A DNA stretch of 64,000 nucleotides from VBDM01 sp049802235 (lineage in GTDB: Bacteria > Pseudomonadota > Gammaproteobacteria > Burkholderiales > SG8-39). The position numbers and the translations under genes were made by a program. Positions 1-8,686 of the stretch are shown in pieces (position 1 is the first letter of the stretch; the number at the start of each line of letters is the position of its first letter). The DNA lies in assembly GCA_049802235.1 (NCBI GenBank), contig JBARMB010000037.1, positions 1-64,000 of the forward strand. Reading direction: 5' to 3'. The notes under the pieces are model-generated. The model saw only the letters and a list, made by a program, of their open reading frames with translations, was not told the DNA's origin and did no database searches.

Positions 1-153
1 GCCTACGGCGGCGGCAAGACCGAGCTCGGCGCCGTGCTGGACGCGCGCCGCGCGGAAGCCGACGCGCGCCTGGGTCTGCTGCAGACGCAGCTCGAGAGAG
101 CGCGCGCCTGGGCCAATCTGAATTTTCTCATGCCGCACGAGGCGCAGCCATGA
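1..153 (+). CDS. TolC/CusC-type outer-membrane efflux protein (C-terminal end only)
   Basis: The frame is open from base 1 and ends at TGA 151-153, giving the last 50 residues of a protein that starts outside the window. It reads as the end of a TolC-like coiled-coil helix, with the Ala/Arg/Leu-rich heptads and the final WANLNFL pattern common in outer-membrane factors of RND pumps. The stop overlaps the ATG of the adaptor gene (ATGA at 150-153), so the channel, adaptor and pump are probably translationally coupled. The channel would carry Cu(I)/Ag(I) across the outer membrane. The family call rests on a short fragment plus context. Confidence 0.75.
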   Translation, partial: AYGGGKTELGAVLDARRAEADARLGLLQTQLERARAWANLNFLMPHEAQP

Positions 154-1652
154 ACCGAACAGCTTTGATCTTCACCGGATTTGCCGCTGCCGTCTTGGCA
201 GCGGCGGGTGCCGGCTACTGGGTTGCCGCGTCGAGGATGCACGCAGCACCCGCTGCAGCTTCACCCGCAAAGGATTCCTCTGGAAGGAAAATCCTCTATT
301 GGCACGATCCGATGGTTCCGCAGCAGAAATTCGACCGGCCGGGCAAGTCGCCTTTCATGGACATGCAGCTCGTGCCGGTCTATGCGGACGAGGACGCGGG
401 CGGGGACGCGGTGTCGATCGATCCGCGCGTGGTGCAAAACCTCGGCATCCGCACGGCCGAGGCGGTCATGGGTTTGCCCGAGCGCCGCTTCGAGGCCGTG
501 GGCGGCGTCGCCTGGAACGAGCGCGCGGTGGTCGTGCTGCAGGCGCGCGCGGCCGGCTTTGTCGAAAAACTTTATGCGCGCGCGCCGCTCGACGCGGTGG
601 CGAAAGGCCAGCCGCTGGTCGAGCTGCTGGTACCCGACTGGGCCGCGGCGCAGGAGGAATACCTGCTGCTGCGCCGGAGCGCATCGAAGGATACCGAGGT
701 CCTCGCAACGGCAGCGCGGCAGCGGCTGGTCCTGCTCGGCATGAGCGAGGAGCAGATACTGCGGGTCGAGAAAACCGGCCGGCCGCAGACGCGCATCACG
801 CTGCATGCGCCGATCAGCGGCGTCATCGCCGAGCTCGGCGTGCGCGAAGGCATGAGCGTCGCTCCCGGCGCGATGCTGTTTCGCCTGGTGGACCTCTCCA
901 GCGTGTGGGTGAACGCCGAGGTCCCGGAAGCGCAGGCGGGGTGGCTGCAGCCCGGGGGCGCGGTCGAAGCCCGGGTGCCCGCCTGGCCCGACCGGGTCTT
1001 TCGCGGAAAAGTCAGCGCGATTCTGCCCGAGTTGAACGCGGCGACGCGCACCGTCCGCGCGCGGATCGAAATCGCGAATCCCGGCGCCAAGCTGAAGCCC
1101 GGCATGTTCGCGACGCTGGGTTTCATCGCTCGAGGCAGCGCGAAGGCGCTGTGGGTGCCCTCCGAGGCGATCATCCGCACCGGCGAGCGCAGCTTGGTGA
1201 TCGTCGCCGAGGGCGAAGGCCGGTTCCGGCAGGCCGAGGTCGAGCCGGGTTTCGAATGGGAAGGAAAGACCGAAGTCCGCAAGGGGCTCGCCGCCGGCGA
1301 CAAGGTGGTCGTGTCGGGACAGTTCCTGCTGGATTCCGAGGCGAGCCTCCGATCCGCGGCGATCCGCATGGAAGCTGGGCCGGCCGCGCCGGCCGCCGCC
1401 GTGCACAAGGCCGCGGGGCGGCTGGTGCGCGTCGACACCAAGGAACTCACCATCAGCCATGGCGCCATCGAGAGCGCGGGCATGGGGCCGATGACGATGG
1501 TCTACCAGGCTCCGCCGAGCGGCGTCCCGGCCGGCCTCAAGGCGGGCGACGAGGTGCGATTCGAGTTCGTGAGCCGCCCGGACGGAGAGTTCCAGGTCAC
1601 CCGCATCGAGCGCGTTGCGGCCGGCGACCGCGCGCACGGTGAAGCGAAATGA
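150..1652 (+). CDS. cusB: HME-RND efflux periplasmic adaptor with C-terminal CusF-like domain
   Basis: This 500-residue membrane-fusion protein links the inner-membrane CusA pump to the outer-membrane channel. Residues 1-27 form a signal/anchor helix. Residues 49-78 are a heavy-metal-binding segment (YWHDPM ... MDMQLVPVY). The centre has the barrel-sandwich/lipoyl and beta-barrel order of CusB proteins. Residues about 420-490 are a fused CusF-like copper-binding domain. In that domain the His (437) and two Met ligands (448, 450) are spaced as in CusF, but the tryptophan that caps copper in CusF is replaced by Met445. Its ATG overlaps the upstream stop and its TGA overlaps the next ATG, so the block is coupled. 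Confidence 0.93.
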   Translation: MNRTALIFTGFAAAVLAAAGAGYWVAASRMHAAPAAASPAKDSSGRKILYWHDPMVPQQKFDRPGKSPFMDMQLVPVYADEDAGGDAVSIDPRVVQNLGIRTAEAVMGLPERRFEAVGGVAWNERAVVVLQARAAGFVEKLYARAPLDAVAKGQPLVELLVPDWAAAQEEYLLLRRSASKDTEVLATAARQRLVLLGMSEEQILRVEKTGRPQTRITLHAPISGVIAELGVREGMSVAPGAMLFRLVDLSSVWVNAEVPEAQAGWLQPGGAVEARVPAWPDRVFRGKVSAILPELNAATRTVRARIEIANPGAKLKPGMFATLGFIARGSAKALWVPSEAIIRTGERSLVIVAEGEGRFRQAEVEPGFEWEGKTEVRKGLAAGDKVVVSGQFLLDSEASLRSAAIRMEAGPAAPAAAVHKAAGRLVRVDTKELTISHGAIESAGMGPMTMVYQAPPSGVPAGLKAGDEVRFEFVSRPDGEFQVTRIERVAAGDRAHGEAK

Positions 1653-4600
1653 TCGCCGCGCTCATCCGCCACTCCATCGCCAACCGCTATCTGGTGCTGC
1701 TGGCGACGGTGCTCGTCACCGCCTGGGGCGTGTGGGCGGCCCTCAGGACGCCGCTCGATGCCATTCCCGATCTCTCCGACGTGCAGGTCATCATCCGCAC
1801 GCCCTTCCCCGGCCAGGCGCCGCGCATCGTCGAAGACCAGGTCACCTATCCGCTGACGACCACGATGGTGTCGGTGCCCGGCGCGAAGACCGTGCGCGGC
1901 TATTCGTTTTTCGGCGATTCCTTCGTCTATGTCCTGTTCGAGGACGGCACCGATCTGTACTGGGCGCGCTCGCGGGTGCTGGAGTACCTCAACCAGGTGC
2001 AGTCGCGCCTGCCCGCGGGCGCCAAGCCCGCGCTCGGGCCGGATGCGACCGGCGTCGGCTGGATCTACCAGTACGCGCTGGTGGACCGCAGCGGCCGCCA
2101 CGATCTGTCGCAGCTGCGCGCGCTGCAGGACTGGTTTCTGAAATACGAGCTGAAGGCCGTGCCCAACGTCGCCGAGGTCGCGACCGTCGGCGGCATGGTG
2201 AGGCAGTACCAGATCGTGCTCGATCCGGACCGGTTGCGCGCCTACGGCATCTCGCAGGCGCGCGTGGTGCAGGCGGTGCAGAACGCCAACCGCGAGTCGG
2301 GCGGCGCGGTGATCGAAATGGGCGAGGCCGAGTACATGGTGCGCGCGAGCGGCTACCTGAAAACGCTCGACGATTTCCGCTCGATCCCGGTGATGACCAG
2401 CGAATCGGGCACGCCGGTGATGCTGAAGGACGTCGCCTGGCTGCAGATCGGCCCGGAGATGCGCCGCGGAATCTCCGAGCTCGACGGCCAGGGCGAGGCG
2501 GTCGGCGGCGTGATCGTGATGCGCTCGGGCAAGAACGCGCTCGAGACCATCGCCGCGGTCAAGGCAAAGATGGAGACCTTGAAGACCAGCCTGCCGCCGG
2601 GCGTCGAGGTCGTCGAGACCTACGACCGCTCCGGGCTGATCGAGCGCGCGGTGGCGCACCTGCGCGACAAGCTCATCGAGGAGTTCATCGTCGTCGCGCT
2701 GGTCTGCTTCGCGTTCCTTTTCCACCTGCGCTCGGGGCTGGTCGCCATCGTGACGCTGCCGCTCGGCGTGCTGATGGCGTTCATCGTCATGCACTATCAG
2801 GGCGTCAACGCCAACATCATGTCGCTCGGCGGCATCGCCATCGCCATCGGCGCCATGGTGGATGCCGCCGTGGTGATGATCGAGAACGCGCACAAGAAGC
2901 TGGAGGCGTGGCAGCAGGAGCATCCGGGGGAGCGCCTCGAAGGCGAGGCGCGCTGGCGCGTCATCGGCGATGCCGCCGTCGAGGTGGGCCCGGCGCTGTT
3001 CTTCAGCCTGCTCATCATCACGCTCTCGTTCATCCCGGTGTTCGCGCTCGAAGCGCAGGAGGGGCGGCTGTTCGCTCCGCTCGCGTTCACCAAGACCTAT
3101 GCCATGGCGGCCTCGGCCGGGCTCGCCGTGACCCTGATCCCGGTGCTGATGGGCTACCTGATCCGCGGCCGGATCCCGCCGGAGCGCGCCAATCCTCTCT
3201 CGCGGCTGCTGATCGCGGCCTACCGGCCGCTGCTCGCGCGGGTGCTGCGGTCGCCGTGGCTGACCCTCGCCATCGCTGCGGCGCTGCTGGCGACGAGCCT
3301 GGTTCCGCTGGCGCGCCTCGGCGGCGAGTTCATGCCGCCGATGTTCGAGGGCGACCTGCTCTACATGCCTTCCACGCTTCCCGGCGTGTCGCCGGGAAAA
3401 GCCGCCGAAATTCTGCAGCAGACCGATCGGCTGATCGCGACCGTGCCCGAGGTGAAAAGCGTGTTCGGCAAAATGGGGCGGGCGGAGACCGCGACCGATC
3501 CGGCGCCGCTGGAGATGGTGGAGACCACCATCCAGCTCAAGCCGGTCGAGGAATGGCGCCCCGGCATGACGCCGGAAAAGCTCGTCGAGGAACTCGATGC
3601 GAGGGTGAGGCTGCCCGGCCTGTCGAACATCTGGGTGCCGCCGATCCGCAACCGCATCGACATGCTCGCCACCGGCATCAAGAGCCCGCTGGGCATCAAG
3701 GTGTCGGGCGCCGATCTCGCCGGGATCGATCGCGTTGCGACCGACATCGAGCACGTGGTGAAGACCGTTCCCGGCGTAACCTCGGCGCTGGCCGAGCGCC
3801 TGCGCGGCGGCCGCTATATCGACATCACCGTCGACCGGGCGGCGGCGGCGCGCTACGGCATGAACGTCGCCGACGTGCAGGCGGTCGTGTCGGCCGCGAT
3901 CGGCGGCGAGAACATCGGCGAGACCATCGAAGGCCGGCAGCGCTTTCCCATCAACGTGCGCTATCCGCGCGAGATCCGCGACTCGGTGGAGAAGCTGCGC
4001 GCGCTTCCCGTGGTCACGGAGCGCGGCGCACAGATTCCGCTCGCGGCCGTCGCCGGCGTGTCGATCTCCGACGGGCCGCCGATGCTGAAGAGCGAGAACG
4101 CGCGCCTGTCGGGGTGGGTCTACGTCGACATCCGCGGCCGCGACCTGCTGTCGGTGGTGAACGACGCCAAGCGCGCCGTGGCGGAGAACCTGAAGCTGCC
4201 GCCCGGCGTTTCGGTGTCGTGGTCCGGCCAGTTCGAGTATCTGGAGCGGGCCAAAGCGCGGCTCGCGGTGGTGGTGCCGTTCACGCTGCTGATCATCCTC
4301 ATTTTGCTTTACCTCACCTTCAGGCGGCTCGACGAGGCGCTGCTGATCCTGGCGACGCTGCCGTTCTCGCTGGTCGGCGGACTGTGGCTGATATTCGTCC
4401 TCGGACACAACATTTCGGTCGCGACCGCGGTCGGATTCATCGCGCTCGCGGGCCTCGCCGCGGAATTCGGCGTGGTGATGCTCGTCTATCTGCGCCAGGC
4501 GATCGAGCGCAGCACCGCGGGCGGCAATCCGCTCTCGATCGCCGGCCTCGAAGCGGCGATCGACGAAGGCGCGGTGCAGCGCGTGCGGCCGAAGGCAATG

Positions 4601-4828
4601 ACCGTCGCCGTCATCCTCGCCGGGCTGGCCCCGATCATGTGGTCGAGCGGCACCGGCGCGGAAGTGATGCAGCGCATCGCCGCGCCCATGATCGGGGGCA
4701 TGCTGAGCGCGCCGCTGCTGTCGATGCTCGTCATTCCCGCCGCCTATTTCCTCATGCGCCGCCGCCGGCTCGGCGGCGAGGCGCAGGAGAAATCGATTTC
4801 AACCCACCTTGAAAGGAGAGCATTATGA
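1649..4828 (+). CDS. cusA: CusA/CzcA-family heavy-metal efflux RND pump
   Basis: This 1,059-residue proton-driven inner-membrane pump has the length expected for HME-RND proteins. The N-terminal motif DAIPDLSDVQVIIRT and the following PFPGQAPRIVEDQVTYPL stretch are diagnostic of the heavy-metal branch. Two blocks of transmembrane helices (about residues 340-540 and 870-1040) surround the periplasmic pore domains. Cu(I)/Ag(I) rather than Zn/Co/Cd specificity is inferred from the adjoining CusF, the CusF-tailed adaptor and the copper ATPase. Translation is coupled on both sides by ATGA overlaps (1649-1652 and 4825-4828). The long minus-strand ORF opposite it is a codon-bias shadow. Confidence 0.95.
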   Translation: MIAALIRHSIANRYLVLLATVLVTAWGVWAALRTPLDAIPDLSDVQVIIRTPFPGQAPRIVEDQVTYPLTTTMVSVPGAKTVRGYSFFGDSFVYVLFEDGTDLYWARSRVLEYLNQVQSRLPAGAKPALGPDATGVGWIYQYALVDRSGRHDLSQLRALQDWFLKYELKAVPNVAEVATVGGMVRQYQIVLDPDRLRAYGISQARVVQAVQNANRESGGAVIEMGEAEYMVRASGYLKTLDDFRSIPVMTSESGTPVMLKDVAWLQIGPEMRRGISELDGQGEAVGGVIVMRSGKNALETIAAVKAKMETLKTSLPPGVEVVETYDRSGLIERAVAHLRDKLIEEFIVVALVCFAFLFHLRSGLVAIVTLPLGVLMAFIVMHYQGVNANIMSLGGIAIAIGAMVDAAVVMIENAHKKLEAWQQEHPGERLEGEARWRVIGDAAVEVGPALFFSLLIITLSFIPVFALEAQEGRLFAPLAFTKTYAMAASAGLAVTLIPVLMGYLIRGRIPPERANPLSRLLIAAYRPLLARVLRSPWLTLAIAAALLATSLVPLARLGGEFMPPMFEGDLLYMPSTLPGVSPGKAAEILQQTDRLIATVPEVKSVFGKMGRAETATDPAPLEMVETTIQLKPVEEWRPGMTPEKLVEELDARVRLPGLSNIWVPPIRNRIDMLATGIKSPLGIKVSGADLAGIDRVATDIEHVVKTVPGVTSALAERLRGGRYIDITVDRAAAARYGMNVADVQAVVSAAIGGENIGETIEGRQRFPINVRYPREIRDSVEKLRALPVVTERGAQIPLAAVAGVSISDGPPMLKSENARLSGWVYVDIRGRDLLSVVNDAKRAVAENLKLPPGVSVSWSGQFEYLERAKARLAVVVPFTLLIILILLYLTFRRLDEALLILATLPFSLVGGLWLIFVLGHNISVATAVGFIALAGLAAEFGVVMLVYLRQAIERSTAGGNPLSIAGLEAAIDEGAVQRVRPKAMTVAVILAGLAPIMWSSGTGAEVMQRIAAPMIGGMLSAPLLSMLVIPAAYFLMRRRRLGGEAQEKSISTHLERRAL

Positions 4829-5106
4829 AACGCTGGATTCAGGCAACGCTTGCCGCAACGATGTTCGTCGCGCTCACCGCGTACGCGCAACAGCACCAGG
4901 GCACGGGGGTGGTGAAGCGCATCGACCAGGCGAAAGGCTCGGTGACGCTCAAGCACGATCCGATCAAAAGCCTGAAATGGCCGGCCATGACCATGGACTT
5001 CGACGTGCGCGACAGGAAGCTGCTCGGCGGAATCAAGCCCGAGCAGAAAGTGACCTTCGAGTTCGTCGAGGAAAAGGGGCGCTATGTCATCGTTTCGATC
5101 AAGTAG
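4825..5106 (+). CDS. cusF: CusF-like periplasmic copper/silver-binding protein
   Basis: This 93-residue protein has a signal peptide ending near AYAQ (residues 20-21) and a small OB-fold. It would carry periplasmic Cu(I)/Ag(I) to the CusCBA pump. The CusF ligand set is complete: His44, Trp52, Met55 and Met57 (in KWPAMTM), with the same spacing as His36/Trp44/Met47/Met49 of E. coli CusF. A strong ribosome-binding site (AAAGGAGAG, 4812-4820) precedes the ATG, which overlaps the cusA stop. The strong site suggests the chaperone is made in excess over the pump. Confidence 0.95.
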   Translation: MKRWIQATLAATMFVALTAYAQQHQGTGVVKRIDQAKGSVTLKHDPIKSLKWPAMTMDFDVRDRKLLGGIKPEQKVTFEFVEEKGRYVIVSIK

Positions 5107-5174
5107 GCGGTTGCGCCGGGTTCCGGCAGCCCCGTCCCCTGTGGAATGCCGCGCGTTGATTCAAGGAGACTGAT

Positions 5175-5630
5175 ATGCGTATGGCCATTGTCTTCACATT
5201 GTTCGTTATTGCCGCTCCATACGCAGCGGCGGACACGGGCAGTCGCCCGGGGTACAGATTCGGAACGCCGGGCAACGAGCACGGGGTTACGCGTACGGTC
5301 GAAATACTTGCCTCCGACGATCTGCGGTTTTCGCCGGCGAAGATCGAGGTCCGCGCCGGCGAGACCGTCAGGTTCGTGGTGAAGAACGTCGGCAGCACCC
5401 GCCACGAATTCGCGGTCGGCGACCGTGCCGCACAGCATGCCCACGCGCAGATGATGCGCAAGTACCCGGGCATGAAACACGGTGACAGCGCGACCACGGT
5501 GGTGCTCGAGCCCGGCGAAACCAAGACGCTGATGTGGAAATTCGACCGCCCCGGCCCGATCGAGCTTGCCTGCCACGTGCCGGGCCACTATGAGGCTGGG
5601 ATGAAAATCGACGTCGTCTGGGCGAAATGA
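5175..5630 (+). CDS. Periplasmic cupredoxin (plastocyanin/azurin-like)
   Basis: This 151-residue secreted blue-copper-type protein has a signal peptide at residues 1-19. Type-1 copper ligands are visible: His77 (in TRHEF), Cys133, His138 and Met143 (in CHVPGHYEAGM). A His/Met-rich segment between residues 88 and 103 may bind additional copper. Proteins of this kind are common in copper-resistance islands as periplasmic copper buffers or electron carriers. The start follows an AAGGAG site (5163-5168). It lies 68 bp after cusF with no obvious terminator between, so it probably shares the same transcript. Confidence 0.9.
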   Translation: MRMAIVFTLFVIAAPYAAADTGSRPGYRFGTPGNEHGVTRTVEILASDDLRFSPAKIEVRAGETVRFVVKNVGSTRHEFAVGDRAAQHAHAQMMRKYPGMKHGDSATTVVLEPGETKTLMWKFDRPGPIELACHVPGHYEAGMKIDVVWAK

Positions 5631-5663
5631 GCCGGACGCCGGGCGCTGGCGGATTGCCCCGCA

Positions 5664-5704
5664 TTGATTCAGGTCAAATTACGGGAGGCGGTTACGCGTA
5701 GATT
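5664..5704 (+). promoter_or_regulatory. FNR/ANR-type box with matching -10 element
   Basis: TTGATTCAGGTCAA at 5664-5677 matches the FNR/ANR consensus TTGAT-N4-ATCAA in 9 of 10 defined positions. A -10-like TAGATT sits at 5699-5704. The box centre would therefore be about 41 bp upstream of a start near 5711, which is the classical class II activator position. The downstream gene is the membrane protein at 5761 followed by the copper ATPase. Oxygen- or NO-responsive expression is inference. Confidence 0.5.
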
Positions 5705-5760
5705 GTGTAAAGGCGCGCCCAAGCAAGCGCCGGCCGCAACCGATCCCGCGGGGAATCCGA

Positions 5761-6234
5761 ATGCCGTACAACGCGCTCAACTGCCTTGCAAAACCGCTTC
5801 TCAAAAAGGCCTTGCGCTGGGCCGCGCTGTCCTTGGCGCTGAACCTGGTGTGGGAGATCGCGCAGTTCCCCCTCTATGCGCTGGCGGGGAACCCGAGCGC
5901 GTTGGGCGTTGCGTATGCCGTCGTGCACTGTACGGTGGGAGACGTGATCATTGCGGTGGCAGGCTTCGTTCTCGCCGGATTCGCGCTCCGGGATCCGGAC
6001 TGGCCTTCTTCGCGCCCGTGGACAGGCGGCGCGATCGCAACGGCGTTCGGGTTGATCTATGCCGCATACAGCGAGTGGGTCAACGTCTATCAGGTCGGCA
6101 GCTGGGGTTATGCGCCGGACATGCCACTGGTTTTCGGGATCGGCGTGTCGCCGCTGCTGCAGTGGCTGGTGGTTCCCCTGCTCAGCTTGAGCATTTTTCG
6201 CATGCGCACGCATCGAAGAGCGATGCTGTCGTAA
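5761..6234 (+). CDS. Small integral membrane protein in copper island, function unknown
   Basis: This 157-residue protein has about four hydrophobic helices (near 19-40, 50-75, 88-108 and 120-145). I do not recognise a characterised family. Conserved-looking polar/aromatic positions are NLVWEIAQFPLY near residues 28-39 and VVHCTVGD near 54-61, where a Cys and His within a helix could bind a metal or heme. It follows an FNR-type box and precedes the copper ATPase by 55 bp, so a role in copper delivery or a copper-dependent respiratory enzyme is possible but unproven. Its start ATG has no strong ribosome-binding site. Confidence 0.7.
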   Translation: MPYNALNCLAKPLLKKALRWAALSLALNLVWEIAQFPLYALAGNPSALGVAYAVVHCTVGDVIIAVAGFVLAGFALRDPDWPSSRPWTGGAIATAFGLIYAAYSEWVNVYQVGSWGYAPDMPLVFGIGVSPLLQWLVVPLLSLSIFRMRTHRRAMLS

Positions 6235-6289
6235 AGGCAGCTTGGTCAAACGAAGCCGAACTCCCCGGATTTTGGAACAGGTGAAATCA

Positions 6290-8662
6290 ATGGATACTCC
6301 AAAGCACGATCACTCACACCCCGATCACGCTTCACACGCTCACCGTGACCACGCTGCTGCCGCAGCGGGGACCGCAATCGACCCGGTTTGCGGAATGACG
6401 GTCGACATCGCCACTGCAAAACATAAGCATGAGCATGGCGGCAAGACCTGGTACTTCTGCTCCCGGGGCTGTCTGGAAAAATTTGCAGCCGATCCGGGTC
6501 GCTACACTCAAGACGAAGCCCGGCCGGCTCCCGCGGAAGCGGCGCCGGGGACCCTCTACACCTGTCCGATGCATCCGGAGGTGCGGCAGATCGGGCCGGG
6601 GGCGTGCCCCAAATGCGGCATGACGCTCGAGCCTGTCGTGGCGAGTATGGAGGGGCAGCCCAATCCCGAGTTGATCGACATGACGCGGCGGTTCTGGATC
6701 GGCACGGTGCTCACCATCCCGGTGCTGGCTCTGGCGATGTCCGATCATTTCGCCGCGCTGCGCATCGAGGCGTTGAGCGCGACCGCTTCCGGATGGATTC
6801 AGTTTCTGTTCAGCGTTCCTGTGGTGCTGTGGGCGGCTTGGCCCTTTTTTGTGCGCGGTTGGAATTCGCTCGTTTCGCGAAGCCTCAACATGTATACGCT
6901 TATCGGACTGGGCGTCGGAGTGGCATTCGCGTACAGCGTCGTGGCGTTTCTGGTCCCGGGAATCTTTCCGCCGGCTTTTCGCGATGCCTCGGGCCAGGTG
7001 GGGCTTTATTTCGAAGCGGCGGCGGTGATTGCGGTGCTGGTGCTGCTGGGCGAAGTGCTGCAGCTGCGCGCCCGCGATAACACCAGCAGTGCGATCCGGG
7101 CGCTCCTCAAGCTCGCGCCGCAAACGGCGACTCGCGTTCGCCCCGACGGCAACGACGAGGAGATTCCACTCGATCAGGTGCAGAAGGGCGACCGGCTGCG
7201 CGTGCGGCCGGGAGAGAAAGTACCGGTGGACGGCGAGGTGCTCGAAGGACACTCGAGCGTCGACGAATCGCTGGTGACCGGCGAGCCGCTGCCGGTAGAA
7301 AAGCACGCCGGCGACAAGGTCACCGGCGCCACGATCAACGGCAGCGGCAGTTTCACCCTGCGCGCCGAGCGCGTGGGCGCGGAGACGCTGCTCGCGCAGA
7401 TCGTGCAGATGGTCGCCGAGGCGCAGAGAACGCGCGCGCCGATCCAGAACCTCGCTGACGTGGTGTCCGCGTACTTCGTGCCGGCGGTGGTCGGCGTCGC
7501 CATCGTCGCCTTCATCGTCTGGTCGGTCTACGGTCCGCCGCCGGCGATGAGCTTCGCGCTGGTCTCCGCGGTGTCGGTGCTGATCATCGCCTGCCCGTGC
7601 GCGCTCGGCCTGGCGACGCCGATGTCGATCATGGTGGGCGTCGGCCGCGGCGCTCAAGCGGGCGTCTTGATCCGCAATGCCCAGGCGCTCGAGCGCATGG
7701 AGAAGATCGACACGCTGGTGGTGGACAAGACCGGCACGCTCACCGAGGGCAAACCGAAGCTCGTGTCGGTCGCCGCGGCCGAAGGCGTTTTGGAGGCGCG
7801 GCTGCTTGCGCTCGCCGCGAGCCTCGAGCGCGGCAGCGAGCACCCATTGGCCGAGGCGATCCTCGAAGGCGCGAAAGCGCGCGGCGCGGCGCCGCTCGCG
7901 GTGCAGGACTTCAACGCCGTCGCCGGCAAGGGCGTCGAAGGGAGCGTGGACGGCAGGCGGGCTGCGCTCGGCAACCTGCGCTTTGCGGAGTCGCTCGCGG
8001 CCGTGCCGCAGGCAATGAAGGAGAAGGCCGATGCCTTGCGCGCAAACGGCGAAACGGTCGTGTTCCTCGTCGAGGACGGGAAGATCGCCGGCATGCTCGG
8101 CGTTGCCGACCCGATCAAGGCTTCGACACCCGAAGCGCTGGCTGCGCTCGCCGGGGAAGGCATCCGGGTGGTGATGCTGACCGGCGACAACGAGATCACC
8201 GCGCGCGCGGTGGCGGCGACGCTCGGCATCGCCGAGGTGCGCGCCGACGTTCTGCCACAGCAAAAAGGCGCGATCGTGAAGGCGCTGCGCGCTGAAGGGC
8301 GCTCGGTCGCGATGGCGGGGGACGGCGTCAACGACGCGCCGGCGCTGGCCGAAGCCGAGGTCGGGATCGCCATGGGCACGGGGGCGGACGTGGCGATCCA
8401 GAGCGCCGGCATCACCTTGGTCAAGGGCGACCTGCGCGGCATCGTGCGTGCGCGGCGTCTCTCCATCGCCACCATGCACAATATCCGCCAGAACCTGTTT
8501 CTCGCCTTCATCTACAACACCCTCGGCGTGCCGATCGCCGCCGGCGTGCTGTTCCCGTTCACCGGGCTGCTGCTCAATCCGATGATCGCGGCCGCGGCGA
8601 TGAGCGCAAGCTCGGTGTCGGTGGTCATGAACGCGCTGCGGCTGAACCGGGCAAAGATCTGA
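6290..8662 (+). CDS. copA: Copper-translocating P1B-type ATPase with YHS and heavy-metal-binding domains
   Basis: This 790-residue ATP-driven Cu(I) exporter lies in the inner membrane. It begins with a His-rich leader (residues 4-25), then a YHS domain (DPVCGM at 31), then a heavy-metal-binding segment (YTCPMHPEV at 90, CPKCGM soon after) instead of the usual CxxC ferredoxin-like domains. The P-type core follows: the TGE loop, the copper-channel motif CPC at 435-437, the phosphorylated aspartate in DKTGT at 479, SEHPLAEA and GDGVNDAPA. ATG at 6290 is chosen over the in-frame TTG at 6242 because the His-rich leader starts there. It completes the island: RND efflux from the periplasm plus P-type export from the cytoplasm. 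Confidence 0.95.
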   Translation: MDTPKHDHSHPDHASHAHRDHAAAAAGTAIDPVCGMTVDIATAKHKHEHGGKTWYFCSRGCLEKFAADPGRYTQDEARPAPAEAAPGTLYTCPMHPEVRQIGPGACPKCGMTLEPVVASMEGQPNPELIDMTRRFWIGTVLTIPVLALAMSDHFAALRIEALSATASGWIQFLFSVPVVLWAAWPFFVRGWNSLVSRSLNMYTLIGLGVGVAFAYSVVAFLVPGIFPPAFRDASGQVGLYFEAAAVIAVLVLLGEVLQLRARDNTSSAIRALLKLAPQTATRVRPDGNDEEIPLDQVQKGDRLRVRPGEKVPVDGEVLEGHSSVDESLVTGEPLPVEKHAGDKVTGATINGSGSFTLRAERVGAETLLAQIVQMVAEAQRTRAPIQNLADVVSAYFVPAVVGVAIVAFIVWSVYGPPPAMSFALVSAVSVLIIACPCALGLATPMSIMVGVGRGAQAGVLIRNAQALERMEKIDTLVVDKTGTLTEGKPKLVSVAAAEGVLEARLLALAASLERGSEHPLAEAILEGAKARGAAPLAVQDFNAVAGKGVEGSVDGRRAALGNLRFAESLAAVPQAMKEKADALRANGETVVFLVEDGKIAGMLGVADPIKASTPEALAALAGEGIRVVMLTGDNEITARAVAATLGIAEVRADVLPQQKGAIVKALRAEGRSVAMAGDGVNDAPALAEAEVGIAMGTGADVAIQSAGITLVKGDLRGIVRARRLSIATMHNIRQNLFLAFIYNTLGVPIAAGVLFPFTGLLLNPMIAAAAMSASSVSVVMNALRLNRAKI

Positions 8663-8686
8663 CCGCTGGCGCGGAGTGACGCGACG

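Noticed and set aside
1502..4408. 968-codon minus-strand ORF opposite cusA
   Set aside because: It is a shadow frame created by strong GC codon bias; its translation is rich in His/Arg/Asp without domains, while the plus strand encodes a complete RND pump.
1615..4812. Second plus-strand frame through cusA (1,065 codons)
   Set aside because: Arg/Gly/Ala-rich overlapping frame with no domain; the other frame has full CusA similarity.
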